A stretch of 64,000 nucleotides of DNA from Synechococcus sp. LTW-R (lineage in GTDB: Bacteria > Cyanobacteriota > Cyanobacteriia > PCC-6307 > Cyanobiaceae). Shown piece after piece: positions 17,157 to 25,282 of this stretch. A program made the translations under genes and the position numbers. Within the stretch, counting starts at the first letter, position 1, and every line of letters begins with the position of its first letter. The notes beneath the pieces are model-generated. The model saw nothing but the letters and a program-made list of their open reading frames with translations, made no database searches and was not told the DNA's origin. The stretch spans positions 1,612,001 through 1,676,000 of the forward strand of contig NZ_CP059060.1 of assembly GCF_014217875.1 (NCBI RefSeq). Direction: 5' to 3'.

Positions 17157-18551
17157 TCAGCGCAGTCGAGTGTTTCGCAGCAAGAACGCTGAAGGCAGTG
17201 CGTAGAGAGCCAACATGAACGGTAGAACCTTCGCGAAGGCCATGAACTCACCCACACCACCAGTCACAACACCCAAGTAGAAAACAGGGACCAACAGAAA
17301 ACCCGCAACATCTAGAGAGAGGACCCTGATCAAGAACCAGAGCAGTACACAAATTCCTAGTCGGGAAACGGCGAGCCAGATGGCATATGACCAGACCGCT
17401 AAAGAACTCCTGAATTGAAGAAAGAATGGCAATGCCTGGGTCTCAACTAAATCAACTTGATTTTTCCCGTAGCATTGACCAATCAAATATTCAGGGAGAC
17501 GGGACGGCTCATAGCCGAGAAGCTTCCTAACTAAAAGAGGCTGAGAACCTACAAATTCTGAAGCCAAAGGCCCTTTGAACAAGCTCAACTCGGGTACAAA
17601 TGGGCACTTATCCTCTAAAATCAGATTTCGCGCATGAAGTGCCGTAGAGGAAGATCCCACTCCACTTAATCGATAGCCAAAATCAAGAGACAGACGCCGG
17701 TGCAAGGAAAACAGATGCTGCTCGATCTGGGCGAAATTTGGGGAAAAACCTGTCGGGCCAAACTGACCCTTAAGCACCGTCGGGAACGAGTACCCAACGA
17801 TTAATAATGCAAATAAGAGCACAAAAAGCGCGAGAAGCTTACGCAAACCATGCTGAAGCCAAACCCCAAAGAGTGACGCAAGCGAGAGCGCAAACGCAAC
17901 AGAGGAGATCAAACAGCATAGACGCTGGCGAAAAACAACAAACGCAATTATATTCAAAAGACATGCAGCCGACACAAAATAGAGAGATGATCGCTTCCTG
18001 ATAGAAGCCCCTAGAACACCAAGGGCGATTGCAGGCCCAGCAGGAATAGAGAAGTAGGTCGAAACAATTACCTTGTCAACGAGATTAAGCGAGCCGAAGT
18101 CAAAATATTCAGTACCAATGATTGGCCCAAAGCGGAAAGCAACGATCGCGAGAAGCAAAGTCCCAGCGAAGGCATAGATACGCAGGGAAAATGATTTAAG
18201 GATATACAATAACTTCAGCTCAAGTGAAGCAAGACGCTTAAGGCGATTATAAACCTGCGGCAAAGCAATCAGCAACAGGAGTGAAAGAACCGAAGAAGCC
18301 CCAACCATCAAAGCGGCTTTCTGAAATAAGGGAGGGTAAATATTCCAGTTGAGACCTAATGAAGGATTTTCAATGAGATCTGGCCTCAACGCTCCAACGA
18401 TGTTCGTCAGAGGACCAAAAAACCAAAACCAATATAACGAAATCAGCAGAGACGCAGCAAAGAGCAAAGAGCTTCTGCCATACAGCTGTCGGGAGACAAG
18501 ACATGCCCCAAGCATTGTCAAGGCGACCAAGAGCTCAAGAATTAAAAACAC
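17157..18551 (-). CDS. Multi-spanning membrane protein, probable O-antigen polymerase type
   Basis: 464 residues with about 10 to 12 hydrophobic segments spread through the length, a long hydrophilic loop at about residues 270-350 and a paired helix end. This is the layout of Wzy/O-antigen polymerase-like proteins, which join repeat units at the periplasmic face. The large loop holds FVPELSLFKGPLASEFVGSQ and similar polar stretches. There is no conserved motif that proves the activity. It is divergent from, and close to, a WaaL/ligase-like gene, and both are AT-richer than the core genes at either side. It may otherwise be a glycosyl-transferring membrane protein of another type. Confidence 0.65.
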   Translation of the reverse strand: MFLILELLVALTMLGACLVSRQLYGRSSLLFAASLLISLYWFWFFGPLTNIVGALRPDLIENPSLGLNWNIYPPLFQKAALMVGASSVLSLLLLIALPQVYNRLKRLASLELKLLYILKSFSLRIYAFAGTLLLAIVAFRFGPIIGTEYFDFGSLNLVDKVIVSTYFSIPAGPAIALGVLGASIRKRSSLYFVSAACLLNIIAFVVFRQRLCCLISSVAFALSLASLFGVWLQHGLRKLLALFVLLFALLIVGYSFPTVLKGQFGPTGFSPNFAQIEQHLFSLHRRLSLDFGYRLSGVGSSSTALHARNLILEDKCPFVPELSLFKGPLASEFVGSQPLLVRKLLGYEPSRLPEYLIGQCYGKNQVDLVETQALPFFLQFRSSLAVWSYAIWLAVSRLGICVLLWFLIRVLSLDVAGFLLVPVFYLGVVTGGVGEFMAFAKVLPFMLALYALPSAFLLRNTRLR

Positions 18552-18600
18552 ACTGCCTTCCCTGGCCTAGTATGGGGAAACTCCACTTGGGCTCAAAAAG

Positions 18601-19920
18601 ATGTTGGGCTCAATTGTAGCCTTCGCGCTTGGCCTCAACCTTCCCAGGTCAGTACTGCTATCCGGGATCGCCTTAGCTGGACATTCCGCATATCTACTGC
18701 TGCGTGAAAAAACAAGGGATAAAAAGTTTTCACCATTAAGAAGGGTCAGATCTAGTTTTCAAGGACCATATCTCGAAACTAGGGGCAATCAATGGCCACT
18801 GGTCCTTGTACTACTTCTAATTTTTGGTCTTCTTGTCACTTACTCTAGCCTGATTAACGGTCAAGGAAACATTTCTTTGACAATGGAATACTTGATATTA
18901 ATCCCCATCTGCATCTCTCTTGCCGCAAGCAGGCTGAATCACACAACCCTTAGAGAACTCACGCACCTAGCCATCTTCTACTCAGCAGGGAGCCTCGTCT
19001 ACGTTTTAGCATGCCTAATTCATACAAGATCACAGGGAAATTTCAATCTTTTTGCTCTGTTCTTTAAGCAATCACACAATGAACTTATTGCTCCCTGGGG
19101 ACACTTCAACAACGCTGTAAATCTAAGAACCATTGAACAGTCGCTGCTCTTCCCAATATCCTTGCTTCCCGTTTCGATAGTCGCTTTCGCAAGAGGTAAA
19201 AACAAAGGCACAGTCTGGCTTTTTGCTTTGATCAGTGGAACGCTTTCGCTTTCCCTTTCACGCGCATTCAATTCACACTTTCCTCTTGTTGCTCTGTGCG
19301 TGAGCAGCGCATTGGCACTAACCTCGCTTAACTCTAAATATATTCAAGCAAAACATTTTCTACTCAAACAGAAAAAGCTCATCACAATTTCCGCGGCGAC
19401 CTTAATTGCAACAATCGCAGGCTCTTATCTAACAGCAAAAAGCTGCATCATGATTGATGAGCGCTTCTCTAGGGCGGCTGAAGCAATCCGCCATTTGCCT
19501 TTATTACCACAACAAGGAACAGGCTTCTTGTTCTCATACCAAGAAGCATGCACGAATAAGACAGTCACCTTTGCCTCGACAGCAGGGGACTCCCTTCACA
19601 ATATTTTTCTCGACTTCTCTTTGCAGGCTGGGCTCATTGCTGGAGTATCTCTTTTCACATGCACTGCACTCTTGACCAGAAGAGTCTTTTCGAAGTTGTT
19701 TAAGTCTCTCAACAATAACAATCAGGATGACATCGGATCGACTCTCGAGATGAGCGCTGCCATTTCGATGATTGGTATATCCTGGGTTCTTTGGCTATTT
19801 CAACCAGTATCGAGTTCGAACTTCTCTATGTTTATTTGTTCTCTTTACTTTCTAGCACTGTGCTCAAGTGCAGTCCTAACCCATCCAGAAGAAAAGCCAC
19901 CAAGCCGGCTCACGAATTAG
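18601..19920 (+). CDS. O-antigen ligase/polymerase-like membrane protein
   Basis: 439 residues, with about 10 to 12 membrane segments. A large outside loop at about residues 290-335 contains [20 protein letters not shown] and [11 protein letters not shown]. The sequence [16 protein letters not shown] matches the conserved region of the Wzy_C/WaaL ligase family, in which a His in the outside loop is followed by two hydrophobic helices (H-N-x-x-L-x-x-x-x-x-x-G-L). Such proteins transfer polysaccharide to lipid A core or polymerise it. Divergent from the neighbouring membrane gene across 49 bases. Its last 11 bases overlap the end of the convergent hisB. Confidence 0.75.
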   Translation: MLGSIVAFALGLNLPRSVLLSGIALAGHSAYLLLREKTRDKKFSPLRRVRSSFQGPYLETRGNQWPLVLVLLLIFGLLVTYSSLINGQGNISLTMEYLILIPICISLAASRLNHTTLRELTHLAIFYSAGSLVYVLACLIHTRSQGNFNLFALFFKQSHNELIAPWGHFNNAVNLRTIEQSLLFPISLLPVSIVAFARGKNKGTVWLFALISGTLSLSLSRAFNSHFPLVALCVSSALALTSLNSKYIQAKHFLLKQKKLITISAATLIATIAGSYLTAKSCIMIDERFSRAAEAIRHLPLLPQQGTGFLFSYQEACTNKTVTFASTAGDSLHNIFLDFSLQAGLIAGVSLFTCTALLTRRVFSKLFKSLNNNNQDDIGSTLEMSAAISMIGISWVLWLFQPVSSSNFSMFICSLYFLALCSSAVLTHPEEKPPSRLTN

Positions 19921-20524
19921 AGCCAGCCCGCTCCAACACACCCTTGCTGCTGGGCACCGCTCCAGCCCGGCGTGGATCCACCTCGGTGGCCAAGCGCAGC
20001 GCCCGAGCGAAGGCCTTGAAGCAGGCTTCCACGATGTGGTGAGAGTTCACCCCATCGAGCTGGCGGATGTGCAGGGTGAGGCCGGAGTTGTTCACCACTG
20101 CCACAAAGAACTCTTTGACGAGCTCGGTGTCGTAGGTGCCGATCTTCTGAGCGGGAATCTGCAATCCAAAGCTCAGGTGCGGGCGGCCACTGCAGTCGAG
20201 GGCCACCTGCACCAAGGCCTCATCCAAGGGCGCCACGAAGTGACCGAAGCGGTGAATCCCGCGCCGGTCCCCCAAGGCCTGGGCCAAGGCTTGGCCCACG
20301 GCGATGCCCACGTCCTCATTGGTGTGGTGATCGTCAATGTGGGTATCACCCACAGCCTTGATCTCTAGATCCACCAGCCCGTGGCTGCTGATCTGGTGAA
20401 GCATGTGATCGAGGAAGGGCACGCCCGTGGTTGCAGTGCACTGGCCCGTGCCATCGAGATTCAGCTTGACTCGCACATCGGTTTCACCGGTGACGCGATG
20501 GATCTCGCCTGTGCGCATGGTCAT
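19910..20524 (-). CDS. hisB: Imidazoleglycerol-phosphate dehydratase
   Basis: 204 residues, the single-domain form. It removes water from imidazole glycerol phosphate in histidine synthesis. The two metal-binding His clusters are visible: [19 protein letters not shown] with [21 protein letters not shown] near residues 36-80, and [18 protein letters not shown] near 164-181. The glutamates of the manganese site sit in the same segments (HxxE pattern). The start ATG at 20524 lies 24 bases after fabI, on the same strand. The 3' end overlaps the ligase-like gene's end by 11 bases. Confidence 0.96.
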   Translation of the reverse strand: MTMRTGEIHRVTGETDVRVKLNLDGTGQCTATTGVPFLDHMLHQISSHGLVDLEIKAVGDTHIDDHHTNEDVGIAVGQALAQALGDRRGIHRFGHFVAPLDEALVQVALDCSGRPHLSFGLQIPAQKIGTYDTELVKEFFVAVVNNSGLTLHIRQLDGVNSHHIVEACFKAFARALRLATEVDPRRAGAVPSSKGVLERAGSNS

Positions 20525-20548
20525 GTCCTCCTCAGATCAGTCTGCCGC

Positions 20549-21328
20549 TCACATGCCGGTGATGCAGTAACCGGCGTCGACATAGATGGTCTGACCGGTG
20601 ATGCCGGAGGCCAGGTTGCTGGCCAGGAAGGCGGCGGTGCCACCCACCTCGTCCTGGGTGACGGTGCGGTGCAGGGGAGCCTTCTCCTCGACGTTGTGGA
20701 TCATGTCGAGGATGCCGCCAATGGCGGAGCTGGCCAGGGTGCGGATCGGACCGGCGCTGATGGCGTTCACACGCACCTGCTTCTCACCCAGCTCAGCGGC
20801 CAGGTAGCGGACGGAAGCCTCCAGAGCAGCCTTAGCCACGCCCATCACATTGTAGTTGGGAATCGCGCGCTCGGCGCCGAGATAGCTCAGGGTGATCACG
20901 CTGCCGCCATCGCTGAAGAGGGGCTTGGCGTGCTTGCAGAGCGGAGCCAGGGAGTAGGCACTCACCTCGAGGGCCCGGGCGAAGCCCTCGGGAGAGATGT
21001 TCGAGTAATCCCCGATCAGCTCATCCTTACCGGCGAAGGCCAGGCAGTGCACGAGGACATCGATCTGACCCCATTGCTCCTTGACCTTGGCAAACACCGC
21101 CTCGATTTGAGCAGGATCCTGCACGTTCAGTGGCTCAAACAGGGTGGGGGCCAGGGGGGCGGTCAGCTCACGCACCTTGCCTTCAAAGCGACCCTTGTCA
21201 TCGGGAAGGTAGGTCACCCCAAGCTGGGCGCCGGCGGCGTGCAGCTGCTGGGCAATGCCCCAAGCGATCGACTTGTTGTTGGCGATGCCGGTGACGAGGG
21301 CCTTCTTACCGCGCAGATCGAGAAGCAT
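20549..21328 (-). CDS. fabI: Enoyl-[acyl-carrier-protein] reductase (NADH), FabI type
   Basis: 259 residues from the ATG at 21328, which gives the family N-terminus MLLDLRGKKALVTGIANNKS with the nucleotide-binding TGIANNKSIAWG pattern. An in-frame upstream start at 21382 would add 18 residues not expected in FabI. The active-site segment SYLGAERAIPNYNVMGVAKA near residues 147-166 has the Tyr-x6-Lys arrangement (Y...MGVAK) typical of FabI, and LASSAIGGILDMI near 196 covers the substrate-binding loop. It reduces trans-2-enoyl-ACP in fatty acid synthesis. Upstream of hisB on the same strand; divergent from the photolyase-like gene. Confidence 0.95.
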   Translation of the reverse strand: MLLDLRGKKALVTGIANNKSIAWGIAQQLHAAGAQLGVTYLPDDKGRFEGKVRELTAPLAPTLFEPLNVQDPAQIEAVFAKVKEQWGQIDVLVHCLAFAGKDELIGDYSNISPEGFARALEVSAYSLAPLCKHAKPLFSDGGSVITLSYLGAERAIPNYNVMGVAKAALEASVRYLAAELGEKQVRVNAISAGPIRTLASSAIGGILDMIHNVEEKAPLHRTVTQDEVGGTAAFLASNLASGITGQTIYVDAGYCITGM

Positions 21329-21339
21329 GAATTGGGCAC

Positions 21340-22350
21340 TTGCGATTGGGGGATTCTCACCCAGCCACGGTCGTGGACTCAACTAGCCAGGATCAACAGA
21401 CCCCCAAGACGCCGCCGTTGGCCAGTCCCACCCTGCGCGGAGTGCCCCTGAATTGGGATGAGCACCCGGGCGATCTCCCCCGCCAGTTCTCAGACCGCAG
21501 CGAGCTCGAGCGCACACTGCAGCAGCTCTTTCCTGAGGCCAGTGGCGGCTTGAGCCCGATCCCAGGGGGCCGGCGCAAGGCGGAGGCCCTGCTGGGCAAG
21601 GTCCAACCGGAGCGCTATGCGAAAGCCCGCAACTTTCTCAGTGGCCCCGTTACCCGGCTCTCGCCCTACATCCGCCATGGAGCGATCAGCCTGGCGGAAG
21701 TGCGGGATGCGGTCTTTGCCCGCACCAAGCAACGGCAGACCAGCGAGAAGCTGATCAATGAGCTGGGCTGGCGGGACTACTGGCAGCGCCTCTGGGCTCA
21801 GCTCGGCGACGGGATCTGGAGCGATCAGGAATCCCTCAAGACCGGCCATCACCCCGGCGCTTACGCCGAATCGCTGCCGGCGGATCTAGCCGACGGTCAG
21901 ACCGGCTTGGCCTGCATGGATGGATTCATCCAGGAGTTGCACCAAACCGGCTGGCTCCACAACCACGCCCGGATGTGGCTGGCGGCGTATGTCGTGCACT
22001 GGCGGCGGATCCGCTGGCAGGCCGGCGCCCAGTGGTTCCTGCGCCACCTGCTCGATGGGGACCCGGCCAGCAACAACCTCAGCTGGCAGTGGGTGGCCAG
22101 CAGCTTCAGCCACAAGCCCTACTTCTTCAACCGCGCAAACCTGGAGCGCTACAGCGATGGCCGCTACTGCCAGGACTGCGAAGTGAGCGCCAAGGGCTGC
22201 CCATTTGAGGCCAGCTACGAGCAGCTCGAGCAGCGCCTGTTCCAGCAGCAAGCCGCGATCCGAGAGACGAGCGATCGCCCCAACCGCCGCCAACGCCCCT
22301 CGAGCTCCAAAGCCTCCGCCTTCAGCCGTCCCGCCAAGCCGAACCGATGA
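21340..22350 (+). CDS. Photolyase/cryptochrome-like FAD-binding domain protein (separate gene)
   Basis: 336 residues carrying only the C-terminal FAD-binding domain of the photolyase/cryptochrome family. TRLSPYIRHGAISLAEV (near residue 105), LINELGWRDYWQ, FIQELHQTGWLHNHARMWLA near 194 and DPASNNLSWQWVASSFSHKP near 229 are the classical segments. The usual N-terminal alpha/beta domain is missing here; about 95 low-complexity residues precede the first motif. The tail holds a Cys pattern C-x2-C-x6-C (CQDCEVSAKGC). The start is uncertain: TTG at 21340, or GTG at 21373. The stop overlaps by 4 bases with a gene coding an N-terminal photolyase-like domain, so the two may form one split enzyme or light receptor. 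Confidence 0.88.
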   Translation: MRLGDSHPATVVDSTSQDQQTPKTPPLASPTLRGVPLNWDEHPGDLPRQFSDRSELERTLQQLFPEASGGLSPIPGGRRKAEALLGKVQPERYAKARNFLSGPVTRLSPYIRHGAISLAEVRDAVFARTKQRQTSEKLINELGWRDYWQRLWAQLGDGIWSDQESLKTGHHPGAYAESLPADLADGQTGLACMDGFIQELHQTGWLHNHARMWLAAYVVHWRRIRWQAGAQWFLRHLLDGDPASNNLSWQWVASSFSHKPYFFNRANLERYSDGRYCQDCEVSAKGCPFEASYEQLEQRLFQQQAAIRETSDRPNRRQRPSSSKASAFSRPAKPNR

Positions 22351-22820
22351 ACCATCCGATCCTTTGGCTGCACGGCGACGCCTTGGGCCCCAGCAACCCC
22401 GCCCTGTTGGCCCACCCCGGTCAGCCGGCCGTGTTCGTCTTCGATCGCGAACTCCTGCGGGGCAAGAGTCCGACCACCGCCGATCCCCAGGACGCCGCGC
22501 CGGAGGCCGTCAGTCTCAAGCGCATCGGCTTTCTCTACGAATGCCTGTTGGAGTTGCCGGTCAGCCTGCGCCACGGGGATGTGGCCGAGGAGGTCCTGCG
22601 CTTTGCCCAGGCCCATGGCGCGGACGGCATCGTCACGAGCTCCAGCGCCGATCCCCGGGTGGAGAGCATCTGCCGCCAACTCGAGCAAACCCTGCCGGTG
22701 CAGCAGTTGGATCCGACGCCGTTCGTTGAGCTTGACGAAGGAGTGAATTTGGGGCGCTTCAGCCGCTACTGGAGGCAAGCCGAACGCGAGGTCTGGGCCG
22801 ACTGGGCGCCGCAGGCTTAG
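22347..22820 (+). CDS. Photolyase-type N-terminal alpha/beta domain protein (stand-alone)
   Basis: 157 residues. The sequence follows the photolyase N-terminal alpha/beta (antenna-binding) domain: ILWLHGDALGPSNPALLAHP opens it, then AVFVFDRELLRG, IGFLYECLLELPVSLRHGDV, and GADGIVTSSSADPRVESIC. In a normal photolyase this domain precedes the FAD domain in one chain. Here it starts 4 bases inside the end of the FAD-domain gene (ATGA), in reverse order. A complementary pairing of the two products is likely but inferred. It may have lost antenna binding. A further 1-kb convergent gene follows, overlapping by 4 bases at the end. Confidence 0.75.
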   Translation: MNHPILWLHGDALGPSNPALLAHPGQPAVFVFDRELLRGKSPTTADPQDAAPEAVSLKRIGFLYECLLELPVSLRHGDVAEEVLRFAQAHGADGIVTSSSADPRVESICRQLEQTLPVQQLDPTPFVELDEGVNLGRFSRYWRQAEREVWADWAPQA

Positions 22821-23302
22821 GAAGCTGCGTTCTCCTCAGGGGGACTGAGCAGGTCCCGCTCCTCCAGCATCGGGAAGGCGGGAGCCGTGACCTCAGAGGC
22901 GCTTCGGGGCGGCGCCACCCACTGCCAACGGGCCTTGGGTGCGCGGTGACGGCAGAGGGCTTGCAGCTCCTGCCGCAGGGCCCGCTCGACGTCCTTACGG
23001 TTAGCCGCCTCAAAAAACTCCTCACGCGAGGCCAAACCCGTGCTGAAGGGACGGCTGCCGTTGCCGTTAAAGAGCCGGGCCGGATCCACCAACCAGCGGG
23101 GCTTGCAGACTCCGGCCTCGCGGGTATCGGTGGCGAGCCAGATGTGCAGCCCATAGCCGTCGGGCTGGTTCAGAACCGCCAAACCGTCGTGGGGCTGGGA
23201 GCGCTGCAAGGGGTAGGTCGTCCAGGTGGCGCTGCGGTGGGCAGGCACGCACCCCAACAGAGCCAGGGCCAGGAGAGCTGCTGCGGGACGGGGCCAACCC
23301 AA
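22817..23302 (-). CDS. Predicted lipoprotein of unknown function
   Basis: 161 residues. The N-terminus has an Arg, a hydrophobic stretch and the lipobox LLGC at residues 15-18, followed by a polar mature region, so it is probably lipid-anchored. No known domain was recognised. Centre: VLNQPDGYGLHIWLATDTRE, then GVCKPRWLVDPARLF, and a Glu/Arg/Ala-rich helix near residues 95-115. It is convergent with the split photolyase gene by 4 bases and divergent from the thioredoxin-like gene across 42 bases. GC content and strand spacing fit a core gene. Confidence 0.7.
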   Translation of the reverse strand: MGWPRPAAALLALALLGCVPAHRSATWTTYPLQRSQPHDGLAVLNQPDGYGLHIWLATDTREAGVCKPRWLVDPARLFNGNGSRPFSTGLASREEFFEAANRKDVERALRQELQALCRHRAPKARWQWVAPPRSASEVTAPAFPMLEERDLLSPPEENAAS

Positions 23303-23344
23303 GGCAGTTCAGGGCACAATCAGCCCCATTCTGGTGGCGTTGTC

Positions 23345-23902
23345 ATGGTGCTCACCCCGTCTGAAATGTTGCCCCTGGGAACGCCCCTGCCGGAGTTCTC
23401 ACTGGAGCGGGCCGCAGGGGGGCGCTGGGAGACCGCAGCACTGAAGGCCAAGCCCGTGCTGGTGCTCTTCATCTGTGCCCACTGCCCCTACGTGATCCAC
23501 ATCGAGCCTGAGCTGGGTCGGCTGGAGCGGGACTACGGCGAGCAGGTGCAAATCGTGGCGATCTCGAGCAACAGCACGATCACCCACCCCCAGGACGGCC
23601 CCGAAGGCTTACGAGCCCAGGCCGAACGCCAAGGCTGGAGCTTCCCCTACCTCTTCGACGCCAGCCAAGCAGTAGCCAAGGCCTTCCAGGCGGCCTGCAC
23701 CCCTGACCTTTTCCTGTTCAACAGCCAGCACCAGCTCGTCTACCGCGGCCAACTGGATGGGAGCCGTCCCGGCAACGACGAAGCCCTCACCGGGACGGAC
23801 CTACGGGCTGCGATCGATGGCCTGTTGGCGGGCCGAGCCGTAAACCCCGATCAGCGTCCCTCGATTGGCTGCAACATCAAGTGGCATCCGGAGGAGGCCT
23901 AA
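23345..23902 (+). CDS. Thioredoxin-family (redoxin) protein
   Basis: 185 residues from the ATG at 23345. A thioredoxin-like fold is evident: LGTPLPEFSLERAAGG, then VLVLFICAHCPYVIHIEPEL with a CxxC pair (CAHC) at about residues 44-47. The C-terminal SIGCNIKWHPEE is characteristic of a thioredoxin-family group often annotated as redoxin or AhpC/TSA-like. It probably reduces or senses thiol oxidation; its partner is not known. A longer upstream reading frame exists in this phase, but it runs over the lipoprotein gene and is not credible. The stop overlaps slightly with an alternative upstream start of the aminotransferase gene. Confidence 0.88.
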   Translation: MVLTPSEMLPLGTPLPEFSLERAAGGRWETAALKAKPVLVLFICAHCPYVIHIEPELGRLERDYGEQVQIVAISSNSTITHPQDGPEGLRAQAERQGWSFPYLFDASQAVAKAFQAACTPDLFLFNSQHQLVYRGQLDGSRPGNDEALTGTDLRAAIDGLLAGRAVNPDQRPSIGCNIKWHPEEA

Positions 23903-23940
23903 AAGGCCGAGAACCGAATCAGGGCCTTAAGGTTGCCGGC

Positions 23941-25164
23941 ATGCAGGTGCCCCCTTTCAGCCTCACCGAACAGCTGGCGCAGCTCGGGCCTGAGCTGGAT
24001 GCAGCGGTTTTAGAGGTTCTCCGTAGCGGTCAATACATCGGCGGAGGGGTCATCGCGGCATTCGAGAAGGCCTTCGCCGAAAGCGTCGGCACTCCCTTTG
24101 CTGTGGGCTGCAACAGCGGCACCGATGCCTTGATCCTGGCCCTGCGCGGCCTGGGCATTGGTCCTGGCGACGAGGTGATCACCGCCTCCTTCAGCTTTTT
24201 TGCCACGGCCGAGGCCATCAGCGCGGTGGGCGCGACACCAGTCTTCGTCGACGTTGAGGAGAGCTCTTATCTGATTGATCTGGATCAGGTCGAGGCCGCG
24301 ATCACGCCGGCGACCAAAGCCCTGATCCCGGTCCATCTCTTCGGCCGGCCCGTCGACATGGAGAGGGTGAGTTCCATCGCTCAACGCCACAACCTGAAGG
24401 TGGTTGAGGACTGTGCCCAAGCCAGTGGTGCCAGCTGGGCAGGCCTCCCGGTGGGCAGCTGGGGTGATGTGGGCTGCTTCAGCTTCTTCCCAACCAAGAA
24501 CCTCGGCGGCGCCGGGGACGGCGGCGCGGTGACCTGCAAAGACGAAGCCCTCGCCCAACGGATGCGGGAGCTAGCGGTGCACGGGATGCCCCGGCGCTAT
24601 CTCCACAGCGAACTCGGCTACAACAGCCGCCTCGATTCCATCCAGGCCGCCGTCCTCAACGTCAAGCTGCCCCACCTGAGCAGCTGGGTCGAGAAGCGAA
24701 CCGCCATTGCCCAGCGCTATCGCGCAGAGCTGAGCGGCAGCAACGGCTTCGCCCTGCCCGAGGCCGGCCCAAAGGGGCACAGCTGGAACCAGTTCGTGAT
24801 GCGCGTCCCCGCCTGCAACCCCAGCCCCGCCTGCGGCTCGACTTGCACCCCATCCGCCGACAGCGCCAACTTCGGCCTGCCGGAAGCCTGCTGCCGCGAC
24901 TGGCTCAAACAGCAGCTGCAGGACGCCGGGGTGACGACGATCATTTACTACCCAATCCCGATCCACCGCCAGCCGGCCTACGCCCACCTGAATTACCCGC
25001 CCGGCTCGCTGCCGATCACCGAGCGCCTCTGCTCCGAGGTCCTCAGCTTGCCGATCTTCCCGGAGCTCAGCGCCGAACAGCAATGTCGAGTTATTGAGAC
25101 AGTACAGCAAATCACCACAGCAGAAAAATTAGCACAAACAAATAGCTTTCTTCACAACAAATAA
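23941..25164 (+). CDS. DegT/DnrJ/EryC1-family PLP-dependent sugar aminotransferase
   Basis: 407 residues from the ATG at 23941 (MQVPPFSL), which removes a leader of unlikely residues. NSGTDALILALRGLGIGPGDEVI (adjoining stretches) is the standard start of the PLP domain. VEDCAQASGASWAG near residue 157, and FSFFPTKNLGGAGDGGAV near 181 with the catalytic lysine in the KNLG motif, follow. The C-terminal IIYYPIPIHRQPAY is also typical. Such enzymes transfer an amino group to keto-sugar nucleotides for glycan synthesis, or act on related keto compounds. The last 80 bases are much AT-richer than the rest, marking the edge of a foreign segment. Confidence 0.92.
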   Translation: MQVPPFSLTEQLAQLGPELDAAVLEVLRSGQYIGGGVIAAFEKAFAESVGTPFAVGCNSGTDALILALRGLGIGPGDEVITASFSFFATAEAISAVGATPVFVDVEESSYLIDLDQVEAAITPATKALIPVHLFGRPVDMERVSSIAQRHNLKVVEDCAQASGASWAGLPVGSWGDVGCFSFFPTKNLGGAGDGGAVTCKDEALAQRMRELAVHGMPRRYLHSELGYNSRLDSIQAAVLNVKLPHLSSWVEKRTAIAQRYRAELSGSNGFALPEAGPKGHSWNQFVMRVPACNPSPACGSTCTPSADSANFGLPEACCRDWLKQQLQDAGVTTIIYYPIPIHRQPAYAHLNYPPGSLPITERLCSEVLSLPIFPELSAEQQCRVIETVQQITTAEKLAQTNSFLHNK

Positions 25165-25282
25165 TCCTCGATTGCCAAGACTTATCGATTCACTCGATCA
25201 CAAGAATACGTCACGCTAAAAATATGGCCATCCCAGAAAATACGACCCTCTCTCAGGATCAAGTTTCGTCGAACCTTAAGGA

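Noticed and set aside
16325-17218. Long + strand frame of 297 codons opposite the carotenoid oxygenase
   Set aside because: Antisense to a clear enzyme gene; no family features.
20381-21451. Long + strand frame of 356 codons opposite fabI and hisB
   Set aside because: It lies antisense to two clear genes, with composition driven by the GC-rich third positions of those genes, and shows no domain.
22946-23344. N-terminal extension of the thioredoxin-like gene
   Set aside because: It runs antisense across the lipoprotein gene. The ATG at 23345 gives a normal family start.
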